The notes under the pieces were generated by a model. It saw only the letters and a list, made by a program, of their open reading frames with translations, was not told the DNA's origin and searched no databases. Source: Deltaproteobacteria bacterium (lineage in GTDB: Bacteria > Myxococcota_A > Polyangia > Polyangiales > JADJMO01). Taken from it: a stretch of DNA of 64,000 nt. A program made the translations under genes and the position numbers. Of this stretch, positions 44,563-53,594 are shown piece by piece. Location of the stretch: contig JANYDK010000080.1 in the NCBI GenBank assembly GCA_025363655.1, forward strand, positions 1-64,000, read 5' to 3'. Each line of letters starts with the position of its first letter. The first letter of the stretch is position 1.

Positions 44563-45417
44563 GTGGGAAACGTGACTAGGCTCGGTATCGTGGAAGCGCG
44601 CGCGATTCGAACCGTCGAAGACTGGGCGCGGGCCTACGTCGAGAGTGATTCGCTCTCGCACAAGCTGACGCCGCCGCCGTTGCCTGCGATCTACGAAGAT
44701 GCGCCGCGCGCGTTGCGCCTCGATTGCCCGGGTCGTCCTGCCGAGCTCCACGTGGAGATGCACGCCGAAAAGACGCGCGGGCTCGGCAGCGCGCGCAATC
44801 GAGCGCGAGCGATGCACACGTTCTTCCATCACGAGCTGCAAGCGGCCGAGCTGATGCTCTGGGCGCTGCTCGCGTTTCCCGAGACGCCGCGACCCTTTCG
44901 TGAAGGGCTGGTGCGCATCGCGCTCGACGAGGTGCGCCACATGAACCTGTACGCGCGCCACGTCGAGCATCTCGGGTTTCACCTCGGCGACTTCCCGGTG
45001 CGCGACTGGTTCTGGACGCGCGTGCCGAGCTGCGTCGACGCCGCCAGCTTCGTCGCGGTGATGGGCCTCGGGCTCGAGAGCGCCAACCTCGATCACGCGC
45101 CGCTCTTCGCAGCTCGTTTCCGCGCTGCGGGAGACGAAGAAGGTGCCCGCGTGCAAGAGTTGGTCGGGCTCGAAGAGATCGCCCACGTCCGCTTCGGCGT
45201 GCGCTGGTTCTCGGTGCTCTCCGGCGGCGAGCCGGGAGCGCTCGATTTCGACCACTGGCGATTGGCCCTCCCCCCGCCGCTGAGCCCGCGGATGATGCGC
45301 GGTCAGCCGATCGAACGGGCGGCTCGACTCCGCGCCGGATTGCCCGAAGAATTTCTCGAGAGGCTGGCGTCATGGGAACTGCAAGAGACCGCGCCCAGCG
45401 CCGCGCCTTCGTCCTGA
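44563..45417 (+). CDS. DUF455 family, ferritin-like protein
   Basis: A 284-residue protein from GTG 44563. It is recognised as DUF455 (PF04305) by HVEMHAEKTRG, HTFFHHELQAAELMLWALLAFP, ALDEVRHMNLYARHV and LGDFPVRDWFW. Glu/His residues in HHELQAAE, DEVRH and EEIAHVRFGVRW are placed as in ferritin-like di-iron helical bundles, so a metal-dependent oxidase or hydroxylase is plausible. Its function is not established. It overlaps the next gene by 46 bases, implying that the two products act together. Confidence 0.85.
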   Translation: MGNVTRLGIVEARAIRTVEDWARAYVESDSLSHKLTPPPLPAIYEDAPRALRLDCPGRPAELHVEMHAEKTRGLGSARNRARAMHTFFHHELQAAELMLWALLAFPETPRPFREGLVRIALDEVRHMNLYARHVEHLGFHLGDFPVRDWFWTRVPSCVDAASFVAVMGLGLESANLDHAPLFAARFRAAGDEEGARVQELVGLEEIAHVRFGVRWFSVLSGGEPGALDFDHWRLALPPPLSPRMMRGQPIERAARLRAGLPEEFLERLASWELQETAPSAAPSS

Positions 45418-46241
45418 ACCTCGACGCCGATCTCGAGCTCGGCGCGGGACCCGGATATCGACCGAGCCGTCGGGTGCTCGCGGCGATGACGGCGAACGAG
45501 ACGCCGCTGCGCGCGTTGCTCGACGAAGGCGACGTGATCATCGGCGACGAGACCGAGGTCGGATCGCTCCGCGGTTTCGTCGGACACGCGTTCTGCCCGA
45601 CCCCGCGTGCGGTCGCGCTCATGCGACGAGCAGGCGCCGAGCCCGCGCGCCACCCGTCGGTCGAGGTCTTACGCACCGTCGCCTCGCGGGCGTTCGGCTT
45701 CTCCGCGGAGCGGGGCCTTCCTGGGGCGCTGTTCGCCAATCGCTTCGAGCTCGTGATCGAGACCCTCGCGAAGGCGCCGCCCATCGGAAGGGCCTGGCGA
45801 CTCAAGCGAGCGTACGGCATGGCCGGCCGAGGTCATCGGACGATCGCCCCCGGTGAGCCCTCGACCGCCGACGCGGCTTGGATCCGTGCGTCGATGCCGC
45901 AAGGCCTGGTCGTCGAGCCCGAGGTGCGCATCGTCAGCGAGCTCGGTCTCCACGGCTGGCTGGAGGAGGATGGCGCGCTCGGGGCCGGAGCCGTCGTCCG
46001 ACAACGTTGCGACGCACGCGGCGCTTGGATCGCGAGCGAACGGCATCTCTCGGTGCACGCGGGGCGGCTCGGCGAAGAGCTCGTCGTGGTCGGCCGCGAG
46101 CTGCATCGAGCCGGATTTTTCGGGCCTTTCGGGATCGATTCCCATGAGTACGAGGTCGAAGGGGGACAGGCGTTCCAACCGCGGAGCGAGATCAATCCGC
46201 GGTACTCGATGGGCTGGGCGGTGGGGTACCTCGGGAGGTGA
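45372..46241 (+). CDS. ATP-grasp-like enzyme
   Basis: A 289-residue protein overlapping the DUF455 gene by 46 bases. ATP-grasp character is seen in WRLKRAYGMAGRGHRTI (nucleotide-binding Lys and Gly loop), LVVEPEVRI (strand with Glu), FGPFGIDSHEYEVEGG and the end SEINPRYSMGWAVG, where Glu and Asn usually bind Mg2+. The N-terminal about 110 residues (LNLDADLELGAGPGYRPSR; FVGHAFCPTPRAV) resemble a preATP-grasp domain. Such enzymes join a carboxylate to an amine or thiol, so a role in peptide-like or natural-product synthesis with DUF455 is plausible. Substrates unknown. Confidence 0.7.
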   Translation: MGTARDRAQRRAFVLNLDADLELGAGPGYRPSRRVLAAMTANETPLRALLDEGDVIIGDETEVGSLRGFVGHAFCPTPRAVALMRRAGAEPARHPSVEVLRTVASRAFGFSAERGLPGALFANRFELVIETLAKAPPIGRAWRLKRAYGMAGRGHRTIAPGEPSTADAAWIRASMPQGLVVEPEVRIVSELGLHGWLEEDGALGAGAVVRQRCDARGAWIASERHLSVHAGRLGEELVVVGRELHRAGFFGPFGIDSHEYEVEGGQAFQPRSEINPRYSMGWAVGYLGR

Positions 46242-46245
46242 AAGT

Positions 46246-48297
46246 GTGGGATACCTCAGGATGAGCGGGCGTGCGTCGGCCGGCCTCGGCGCGGTGATCA
46301 GCGTCGCTTCGATCGCCTGCGGCAGAACCGAGACCGAATTCGATCTCACCTCCGGCGATGGCGCCGTCCTCGTCGAAGACACTTCGCGCGCAGACACCAG
46401 CACGCACGACGACACGACCAACGCGACCACTTCCGACGCGAGGGACGCGGGGGATGCCGACGACTTCGAGATCGGCGTCGACGCAACGATCGATGCCCCC
46501 AGCGACTCGAGCGACACGAGCGTAGGCCCCGATCGCACGCATGGCCTCTTCGGCGGCTACGTCGGCGCGATCGTCGTCGATCCCTTTCATCACGGAACGG
46601 TGTACGCGGCACCGACCCGCGTCGAGAACACGTCCCTCGAGAAATCCACCGACGGCGGCGCGACGTGGTTTCGCGTCTGGCGCACGGCCGGCTCGTCGAT
46701 CGATCGACTCTTCGCCGATCCTGCGGTGGAAGGGCGTCTCTACATCGTCGCCGATGGTCGGCCTTCTCGGAGCGACGACGGCGGCGCGACCTGGAAAATC
46801 CTCCGCACCGACCGTCTCGCGGATTTCGCCTGGTCGCCAACGCACCCCTCGCGGATGTACGCGAGCCTCGCCACGGACGTTTGTGCTCCCGGAAACCTCT
46901 CGCGCAGCGACGACGGTGGCGAGACCTGGAGCTGCGTTCACGAGACGCCGACGCTGACCGGCGCGATCGCCGTCTCGCCACGTGATCCCGACGTCCTCGT
47001 CTCCTACGATCCTTCGGGGTCCGCGCTCGTGCCACTCCGGCGCTCGATCGACGGCGGAAAAACCTGGTCGATCGTCGTCGGCCCGCTCGGCGCTTCGTTC
47101 GGTCCGCGCGCGAGGTCGCCGCTCTTCGGCTTCACGGGAGGAACGCTCTTTCGCAGCGACGACGACGGCGCCACGTTCCGCGATCTCGTCACCGGCTTCG
47201 GCGGCCCTTCGACCTTCGACCTCGGCGACGCGCTCGTTCTCTTCGTCGCCGCCGCGGGTCGTCAGATGCGCAGCGTGGACGAAGGAAAGACCTGGCACGA
47301 GACCTCGGAGAAGCTCGCCGACCTGCACGTCGTCGCCTTCGATCCGAACGAGCCGAAGACCGCTTACGCCGGGGCCGGATACGACGTCTACCGGACGACC
47401 GACACCGGCGATCACTGGACCAACGTCTCGAGCACGCTCAAAGGAATCGACGTCGACGACGTACGCACGACACTCGCCGATCCCAATCGGCTCTACGCCG
47501 AGACCGCCAAGGGTCTCTACGCGAGCCGTGACCGCGCCGGCTTCTTCGCGTTCATCGCCCCGAGGCCGCGACAGTGGGTGAACGCGCAGAGCAACGCCGA
47601 CGTGCTCTATCGGCGAGAAGAGGGCGATCGCGTCCTCCGCAGCGGCGACGGCGGCGTGACGTGGAAGCTCGTCTACGACGATTTGCTGACGACGACGAAC
47701 GTGTCCGGTCTCGCCGTCGCCACCGACGACGAACAGCGCGTTTGGATCGACACGCGCAAGGGGCTCCAGCGCAGCACCGATGGCGGCGCGACGTGGACGC
47801 TGCTCCCGCCCGTCGCCGGCCTCGACCGAGCCCACCTCCAGGCGACCACGAAAGACCACCTGATCACCGCGGGCGCCGCCGGCGGACTCTTCAGGTCGAG
47901 CGACGGTGGCCTCACGTGGAGCAAGACCGACGTAGCGAGTGGTGACCTCTCCGATCTGCGGTGGTCGATCGCCGGCAGCTCGCACACTGTCTACGGCTGT
48001 GCGACGGAAGGGCTCCGCGTGACGACGGACGATGGCGCTCACTGGGCCCTCGTCCATGCCGGACCGTGCGAGTGGTTCGCCGCCAGCCCGAGCGATCCCC
48101 AGCGCATCTATCTGACCGATGCCGTGCACAAGCTGTGGCGCTCGGAAGATGGCGGCGCGAGTTGGACGGGCGCGCTGACACCCTTCTGGTCGGGTGAGTT
48201 CACCGTCGACGCAGCGGACGCGAGCGTGCTCCTCGGCTATCGCGGCGCCGACTTCGCGTGGTCGCACGACGGCGGGCGCACATGGACCTACGACTAG
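46246..48297 (+). CDS. Asp-box (sortilin/BNR) propeller lipoprotein
   Basis: A 683-residue protein from GTG 46246, chosen for a GGGAGG site 7 bases upstream; ATG 46261 is an alternative. A lipobox (SVASIAC) leads to an acidic Asp/Thr linker. The rest has about ten Asp-box repeats of the type S-x-DGG-x-TW: STDGGATWF, SDDGGATWK, SDDGGETWS, SIDGGKTWS, SGDGGVTWK, STDGGATWT, SSDGGLTWS, SEDGGASWT, SHDGGRTWT. These mark multi-bladed propellers of the Vps10/photosystem-stability type. No sialidase catalytic residues are evident. Probably a surface binding protein. Confidence 0.85.
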   Translation: MGYLRMSGRASAGLGAVISVASIACGRTETEFDLTSGDGAVLVEDTSRADTSTHDDTTNATTSDARDAGDADDFEIGVDATIDAPSDSSDTSVGPDRTHGLFGGYVGAIVVDPFHHGTVYAAPTRVENTSLEKSTDGGATWFRVWRTAGSSIDRLFADPAVEGRLYIVADGRPSRSDDGGATWKILRTDRLADFAWSPTHPSRMYASLATDVCAPGNLSRSDDGGETWSCVHETPTLTGAIAVSPRDPDVLVSYDPSGSALVPLRRSIDGGKTWSIVVGPLGASFGPRARSPLFGFTGGTLFRSDDDGATFRDLVTGFGGPSTFDLGDALVLFVAAAGRQMRSVDEGKTWHETSEKLADLHVVAFDPNEPKTAYAGAGYDVYRTTDTGDHWTNVSSTLKGIDVDDVRTTLADPNRLYAETAKGLYASRDRAGFFAFIAPRPRQWVNAQSNADVLYRREEGDRVLRSGDGGVTWKLVYDDLLTTTNVSGLAVATDDEQRVWIDTRKGLQRSTDGGATWTLLPPVAGLDRAHLQATTKDHLITAGAAGGLFRSSDGGLTWSKTDVASGDLSDLRWSIAGSSHTVYGCATEGLRVTTDDGAHWALVHAGPCEWFAASPSDPQRIYLTDAVHKLWRSEDGGASWTGALTPFWSGEFTVDAADASVLLGYRGADFAWSHDGGRTWTYD

Positions 48298-48369
48298 TCC
48301 CGTCGACGTGACGCCCATGATCCGAGTGATCATCTTGTGGGAGTGGGAATCAGCTGCAAAACTCGGGGA

Positions 48370-49821
48370 ATGCGCAGTCGACAGACACTCATCGTCCTTG
48401 GTCTCGGAGTCTTCGGTGCGAGCGCCAGTGCGTGCAGCGCCGCCGATGGCTCATCGGCCGACGATGATGCCGCGCTCGATGGGTCGCACGACGCGTCGTT
48501 CGATGGGTCGTCCGATGGATCGGCGAACGACGCGAAGATCGACGACGACACGAGCGGCGACGGAACTGCGAGCGATGCGATCACGACCGACGCGGGCAAG
48601 GACGCTGCGACGGACGCCGACGCCGGCTATCCCTTCCCGACGCCGATTCGCTACGTGGTGGTGATCGTCAAAGAGAATCACACCTTCGACAACATGTTCA
48701 CCGGCTTCCCCGGCACCGATCCGCCGCCAGCCTCGGTGAAGCTGGCCGACGGAACGACGGTCACGCGCAAGCCGGCGGCGTTCAAACCGCTGCTCTTCGA
48801 CACCACGCACGCGCACACCGCGGGCGTCTCCGAGTACAACGACGGAAAGATGAACGGCTGGAGCACGCCCCTCGCTGCCGGCCTCACCGCGCAGGCGCTC
48901 TCCTATTTTCCGGAGTCACAGATCCCCAACTACTGGGCCTACGCGCGCAACTTCGTCCTCTTCGATCACTTCTTCTCGACCTTCATGGGCCCTTCGGGGC
49001 CGGGCCACTTCTCGACGCACACCGCGAACACGGTCTCGTACGAGAACGTCACCGGCAGCGGCGACTGCTCCGATCTCAAGGCCGCCGGCAACGTCGGGAC
49101 GTTCGATCCGAAGACGGGCGCGACGAAGGACATGTTCCCCTGCTTCGACGTGCCTGCGGTCGAGTCGCTGCTCCCGAAGACGCTCACCTGGCGCGCCTAC
49201 CCGGGCTCACCGCTCGACTACGTGCAAGACATCGGCGGCGATCCGGCGATCCGCGCGGCGCACTACCACTCGATGGGCTCGCTCCTCGACGACGTCGGCA
49301 AGGGCGAGCTCGCCAACCTCACGTACGCCAACGTCGGCGGCGTCACCTACGACGGCGCGCCCGCGAGCGAGCATCCGCCGCAGCACCCGTGCAACGGAGA
49401 GAACTACACGGTCGAGCTCGTCAACCGCCTGATGAAGAGCAAATACTGGCCAGAGATGGCGATCATCTTCACCTACGACGATTACGGCGGTTGGTACGAT
49501 CACGTCAAACCGACGGTCGAGCTCTGCACCAACGGCGACTTCTTCCACACCGGCTTCCGCCTTCCGGCGATGATCATCTCGCCTTACGCGAAGACGGGCT
49601 TCGTCGACCACACGAAGACCGAGCACGCGTCGATTCCGCGCCTGATCGAAGATCTCTTCGGCCTCCCGCGAATGACGGCCAACCCCAAGGCGCCGTGGAA
49701 CAAGTACGTGCCGCGCGATGCCACCGCCGGCTCGATGATGGGCGCGTTCGACTTCACCCAACCCCCGCGACCGGCCTTCATCCGCACCAAGCGCACCGAC
49801 TGCCCCGCAGCGCCGCCCTGA
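48370..49821 (+). CDS. Phosphoesterase family (PF04185) lipoprotein
   Basis: A 483-residue protein from ATG 48370 (GTG 48337 possible). A lipobox (ASASAC) and a long Asp/Ser/Ala linker precede a catalytic domain of the acid phosphatase/phospholipase C type: IVKENHTFDNMF (metal-binding Glu/Asn/Thr), FFSTFMGPSGPGHFSTHTANT, IIFTYDDYGGWYDHV and TEHASIPRLIEDLFG. These residues bind metals and the nucleophile in the family. It may release phosphate or cleave phospholipids at the surface. Substrate unproven; the linker suggests display far from the membrane. Confidence 0.88.
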   Translation: MRSRQTLIVLGLGVFGASASACSAADGSSADDDAALDGSHDASFDGSSDGSANDAKIDDDTSGDGTASDAITTDAGKDAATDADAGYPFPTPIRYVVVIVKENHTFDNMFTGFPGTDPPPASVKLADGTTVTRKPAAFKPLLFDTTHAHTAGVSEYNDGKMNGWSTPLAAGLTAQALSYFPESQIPNYWAYARNFVLFDHFFSTFMGPSGPGHFSTHTANTVSYENVTGSGDCSDLKAAGNVGTFDPKTGATKDMFPCFDVPAVESLLPKTLTWRAYPGSPLDYVQDIGGDPAIRAAHYHSMGSLLDDVGKGELANLTYANVGGVTYDGAPASEHPPQHPCNGENYTVELVNRLMKSKYWPEMAIIFTYDDYGGWYDHVKPTVELCTNGDFFHTGFRLPAMIISPYAKTGFVDHTKTEHASIPRLIEDLFGLPRMTANPKAPWNKYVPRDATAGSMMGAFDFTQPPRPAFIRTKRTDCPAAPP

Positions 49822-49864
49822 AAGAGAGCTCGAATCGTTCCGCCATTCCTGCAGCAGCGACGGG

Positions 49865-50338
49865 CTACTTCCGTGCGTTCGCCAGCGCGGCCGCGAGCCA
49901 GCGCTTGACCTCGGCGCGCGGCAGTTCTTCGAGCTTGCGCAGCTTGAGGTGACGGCCCGTCTTTCCATCGCCTTCGAGGAGCCCTTTCGGATCGACGAAG
50001 GTGCCGGGCGGACCGGCGAGGATGAGGTTCACGTGCGCTTTGAAACCTGCGAGCGCACAGAGATGCTCGCCGTCGATCGTGAAGAAGGGCATCCCCCACT
50101 TGAGCGACGACTGCGCCATCGGCGCCGCCGCTTCGACCATCGTGCGCAGCTCTTCGAGGATCGCTCGGAGGTGCAGCGGTTGCTTGGTGAAGAAGGCGTC
50201 GATCGGCGCTCCGAGATCGGCGCGCTTGGCCGGCATCTTCGAAGCAGCCTTCTTCGTGCCGGCCTTCTTCGTGCCAGCCTTCGCCGGCGTGGGCTTCTTC
50301 ACAGCTGGCTTCTTCACGGCGGGCTTCTTGGCGGCCAT
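49865..50338 (-). CDS. DUF1801 protein with histone H1-like tail
   Basis: A 157-residue protein from ATG 50338. Residues 1-38 are Lys/Ala/Pro-rich tandem units (KKPAVKKPAVKKPTPAK, GTKKAGTKKAASK) like histone H1-type tails. Residues about 42-157 match DUF1801: APIDAFFTKQPLHLRAILEELRTMV, SSLKWGMPFFTIDGEHLCALAGFKAHVNLIL, ending EVKRWLAAALANARK. The DUF1801 fold is a small alpha/beta domain of unknown role. The tail would bind nucleic acid or other polyanions. It converges with the phosphoesterase gene 43 bases away. Confidence 0.82.
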   Translation of the reverse strand: MAAKKPAVKKPAVKKPTPAKAGTKKAGTKKAASKMPAKRADLGAPIDAFFTKQPLHLRAILEELRTMVEAAAPMAQSSLKWGMPFFTIDGEHLCALAGFKAHVNLILAGPPGTFVDPKGLLEGDGKTGRHLKLRKLEELPRAEVKRWLAAALANARK

Positions 50339-50417
50339 CGGACGCCCATGATGCCAGACCTCTCGCGAGATTTCCTCGTCCTCCGCGCGGCCTTTGGCGT
50401 CGCTGTAGTATCGGTGG

Positions 50418-51767
50418 ATGCGTCCAAGCGCGGCACGGCTCGGTTTGCTCTGCATGCTCTTCTCGGGAGCCTCTGCCTGCGGAAGCGACGGCGGCAGTAG
50501 TGACGAAGCTAGCGACGCGGGCGACGCAGGAAACGATGCGATCGCCGACTCGACGGCGCTCGACCTCGGGACCGACGTCACGCCGAGCGACACCGACGGC
50601 GGCGGGGGATTGCCCATCGGCGAGTGGACCGACAGCAAGGGCGTTTGTCCGGCGGGCACCAAACAGGTCGATCTGCACACCACCAGCGAGCTCTCCGATG
50701 CGACCCGCGGCGAAAGCGCCTACGCGAGCGACGGCCCCGGCACCTGCTATTTCCTCCACGACGGCACCTACAGCCAAAACGGCGCGGTGCTCCTCTGGTT
50801 CAAGCACGGAGGGACGGCGGCGAAGCGCGTGTACTTCATCGGCGAGAGTCGCACCGGCGTCGTCATCCACGCCCGCGGCACCTTCGACAAGGGCGGAGAC
50901 CACATCACCGTCTCCAACATGACCTTCGACTTGAAGGGATATTCGAACAGCGGCCTCGCCTTCAACACCCTCGATTTGCTCGCCTCGGACGACGTCACGG
51001 TCTCGCATGTGACCTTCACCGGCGACTGCACCGTCGGGCACGATGGCGGTCACCTCGAGACCACCGGCGCGACCCACGCGCTCATCGAAGCATGCCTCAT
51101 CGAGAAATACGGCGCGTGCGGCGCCGCCGGTCATCAAGACCACGGCATCTACCTCTCGGCCGGCAGCGATCTCACGGTGCGCAACAACGTCATTCGCGGC
51201 AACGCCTCACGCGGCATCCAGATGTACACCCAGGCCGGCGTGTTCGGTACGCTCACCCGCGTCACCATCGAGCAGAATCGCATCTACGAGAACGGGCACG
51301 GCGAATACGAGGACGGCATCGTCATCAACGCCGACGCCTCGGGCACCATCGACCACGTCACCATCCAACGCAATCTCTTCTATCGAAACTACTATTCAAG
51401 TGTCCGCTTCAGCTTCGCCGCGACTTCGGCGATCGTCATTTCGCACAACACCTTCTTCGGCGACGGGCTCGCGGCCACCACCGGACACCCGAGCGAGATC
51501 AACCTCGATCACAGCGGCTCGGGTGCCGGCGCCAGCATCGGCGGCAACCTCTTCGGCGGCACCTCGGCGCTGATCAACGACGCCTGCTACGACGCGACCA
51601 GCCGCGGCTTCACGATCAGCGACGACTTCTTGCAGACCGCGCCGGGAACGCTGCCTCCCTGTGTGAACAAGCTGACCACCGGCGATCCCCGCTTCGTCGA
51701 CCCCGCCGGAGGAGACTTTCACCCGATGAATCCTGCCGCTTCGAGCTTCGGTGCCTATGCGCCCTGA
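50418..51767 (+). CDS. Right-handed beta-helix lipoprotein, second paralogous fold
   Basis: A 449-residue protein. A lipobox (SGASAC) and a linker rich in Asp, Ala and Ser precede a parallel beta-helix with repeated rungs: KRVYFIGESRTGVVIHA, HITVSNMTFDLKG, DDVTVSHVTFTGD, THALIEACLIEKYGAC, SDLTVRNNVIRGNASRGIQM, RVTIEQNRIYENG, HVTIQRNLFYRNYYSSV. Asn/Asp ladders are typical of pectate-lyase-like or carbohydrate-binding helices. The end (DPRFVDPAGGDFHPMNPAASS) is the usual closing motif of such secreted proteins. No catalytic residues assigned. It overlaps the next gene start slightly. Confidence 0.85.
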   Translation: MRPSAARLGLLCMLFSGASACGSDGGSSDEASDAGDAGNDAIADSTALDLGTDVTPSDTDGGGGLPIGEWTDSKGVCPAGTKQVDLHTTSELSDATRGESAYASDGPGTCYFLHDGTYSQNGAVLLWFKHGGTAAKRVYFIGESRTGVVIHARGTFDKGGDHITVSNMTFDLKGYSNSGLAFNTLDLLASDDVTVSHVTFTGDCTVGHDGGHLETTGATHALIEACLIEKYGACGAAGHQDHGIYLSAGSDLTVRNNVIRGNASRGIQMYTQAGVFGTLTRVTIEQNRIYENGHGEYEDGIVINADASGTIDHVTIQRNLFYRNYYSSVRFSFAATSAIVISHNTFFGDGLAATTGHPSEINLDHSGSGAGASIGGNLFGGTSALINDACYDATSRGFTISDDFLQTAPGTLPPCVNKLTTGDPRFVDPAGGDFHPMNPAASSFGAYAP

Positions 51768-52515
51768 GCGCGCCCGAAAGAGCCTCGTAGGCCTCCTACG
51801 TCTCGTTGGCCTCGTGGCGTTCGCGTTCCTTTCGTCGTGTCATTCGCCGAAGCGCTTCGTCAAATCGATGCTCGAGTCGGCGGTGAAGGGAACTTTGTCG
51901 GGCTACGACACGTTCTTCCGGCTCGGCATATGCGGGTGGGATCCGGCGGCAGAGATGCAGCTCGGCAGCTCCGAGACGACGCTCGACGGCAACGACGACA
52001 AGGGCACCGCCGAGACGAGCGCCACCTTCGTCATGCCGGCGGGCTCGAAAACCAGCAGCCTTCGCTGCGAAGGACGCGTCGCCTACTCGTACCTCTACGT
52101 GGCCGGCAACGCCGGTAAACACGGTGAGTACCTGGAGGTGAAGTCTCTCCACCGCATCGGCGCCGAGCCGGCGATTCTCGCCGACGTCAAGGAGCACGCG
52201 ACGAAGCTCGACCTCGACACCAAGACGAAGGCCTTCACCGAAGAGTGGACCTTGCCCGACGGCACGCCAGGAGTCGCCTATCGTCTCGAGATTTCCGACG
52301 AGGGGAACTACGCGGTGAAGTTCGGCAAGCGCTACGCGATGCACGAAGATCCCCGCATCGCGGTGTTCCAGAAGAATCGGCCGATTGCCAATGGTGACGA
52401 CTTCGGCAAGCGGGGGTTCTTCCACCTCGCCGAGGGGACCGCGTGGTTTCTCTTGGCGGCGAGCGCGAAGGCGCCGGAGCCGGTGGAGCTGTGGGTCGTC
52501 GTTTTGGCGGAGTGA
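51757..52515 (+). CDS. Putative lipoprotein
   Basis: A 252-residue protein from ATG 51757, overlapping the end of the beta-helix gene by 11 bases (so probably translationally coupled). A lipobox (FAFLSSC) is followed by a helix and a beta-rich domain (AAEMQLGSSETTLDGND; LRCEGRVAYSYLYVAGNA; AVKFGKRYAMHEDPRIAVF; GTAWFLLAASAK; ELWVVVLAE). The last strands look like an immunoglobulin-like sandwich. No family recognised. Its overlap with the beta-helix gene suggests a joint function. Confidence 0.65.
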   Translation: MRPERARKSLVGLLRLVGLVAFAFLSSCHSPKRFVKSMLESAVKGTLSGYDTFFRLGICGWDPAAEMQLGSSETTLDGNDDKGTAETSATFVMPAGSKTSSLRCEGRVAYSYLYVAGNAGKHGEYLEVKSLHRIGAEPAILADVKEHATKLDLDTKTKAFTEEWTLPDGTPGVAYRLEISDEGNYAVKFGKRYAMHEDPRIAVFQKNRPIANGDDFGKRGFFHLAEGTAWFLLAASAKAPEPVELWVVVLAE

Positions 52516-52518
52516 GGC

Positions 52519-53502
52519 CTACGGCGAATCGGCCATCTTGATGCAACGAAGCGCCAGCCCGCCTTCGTAGTGATTCTTCAGAACGGTCCCCTTGGGGAAC
52601 GCAGCCACCCGCGGGCTCGCCGAGGGATCGAGTTGGCCGATGGCGATCGAGCCGTCCTTGGCGCGGACGTAGACGCTGAGCGCGAAGTAGAAGCTCCCGC
52701 CGCTGGTACTCGTCAACGTGGTGCGAACGAGATCGAAGTCGGTCGCGGCGACGTGCGAGAGATCGTCCTCGGTGATGAGTCGCCAACCGCTCCCGAGCTC
52801 GGCCGCGCAGATGTCGACGTCGGAGACGAGCTGGGGAATCCAATAAGGTTTGGCGGTGTATTTGTCGTAGGAACAGGCAGCGACTTCGTCGTAGTTGGTC
52901 TTGATGTCGTCGATGGTGATGGGCGGCTTGGTCTTGATCGTCGGGTGCGTGGAACCGCAGTCGCCGAGGAGGAAGCAGAAGGTCAGCGCCGAGTCGTGCG
53001 CGAGCTTTGCGCGATCGACGTCGGTCGTCGGGTAGGCCGAGCCTTCGCCGGCGTACATCGTCAAGACCTTGGGGAAAATCGGCGCCGAGATGGAGACCCG
53101 CTCACGACCTCCGCCGCCGGGCTTGTCGTGGATGAACGACACCGAGCCGCTGAATTGAAGTCCGGCGCGAAAGGAGAGGCCGAGGCTCTCGCCGCACGGT
53201 TCGCCGAACGAGAGGGGCGCGACGGTCTCGTCGCCGGTGTCGGTGACGTCGACGGTCGTGACGTCGAGAGTGGCGTCCTGCCCGACGTCGCGTGCGCTCG
53301 AGTCCACCGCGCTGTCGACCTTGGAGGCGCCCGTATCGCCGACATCGGCGCGTCCGCTGTCGACGTCGGAGACCTTGTCGACGGTCGCGCCACATCCCGT
53401 GAGTGACACGAGCGAGACGAGCGAGACGAGCGAGACGAGCGAGACGAGCGAGACGAGCGAGACGGACGACACGAGCGAGAGGAAGATCGGCGATCGCGAC
53501 AT
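52519..53502 (-). CDS. Lipoprotein with repeat-built signal peptide
   Basis: A 327-residue protein from ATG 53502. The signal peptide hydrophobic core is a run of Val-Ser-Leu units encoded by 9-bp repeats (53408-53461), ending in the lipobox VSLTGC. Next comes an Asp/Thr/Val linker, then a domain of about 240 residues whose middle part resembles Fibrobacter succinogenes major paralogous domains or C-type lectin-like folds: GSGWRLITEDDLSHVA, SFYFALSVYVRAKDGSIA, NHYEGGLALRCIK. Copy-number change of the repeat would lengthen or shorten the signal core by three residues. Function unknown. Confidence 0.72.
   Translation of the reverse strand: MSRSPIFLSLVSSVSLVSLVSLVSLVSLVSLVSLTGCGATVDKVSDVDSGRADVGDTGASKVDSAVDSSARDVGQDATLDVTTVDVTDTGDETVAPLSFGEPCGESLGLSFRAGLQFSGSVSFIHDKPGGGGRERVSISAPIFPKVLTMYAGEGSAYPTTDVDRAKLAHDSALTFCFLLGDCGSTHPTIKTKPPITIDDIKTNYDEVAACSYDKYTAKPYWIPQLVSDVDICAAELGSGWRLITEDDLSHVAATDFDLVRTTLTSTSGGSFYFALSVYVRAKDGSIAIGQLDPSASPRVAAFPKGTVLKNHYEGGLALRCIKMADSP
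53408..53461. repeat. 9-bp tandem repeat coding for a signal peptide core
   Basis: ACGAGCGAG occurs six times without change, followed by two imperfect units. On the minus strand it gives (Val-Ser-Leu)n inside the signal peptide of the adjacent lipoprotein. Confidence 0.9.
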
Positions 53503-53594
53503 GAGCGGGAGCCTACGCCCGCGCTCGACCCGAGGCTCTTGCTCCCAGGTCGCGCGCGGACACTTTCCGCCTGAAACTTGCGCGATCGCAGGTG

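Noticed and set aside
44600-44620. GATTCGAACC block resembling a tRNA T-arm
   Set aside because: It lies inside the DUF455 gene and no acceptor or anticodon arm can be formed around it.
46192-48333. Long minus-strand open frame opposite the Asp-box propeller gene
   Set aside because: It is antisense to a gene with nine clear Asp boxes and has no domain of its own.
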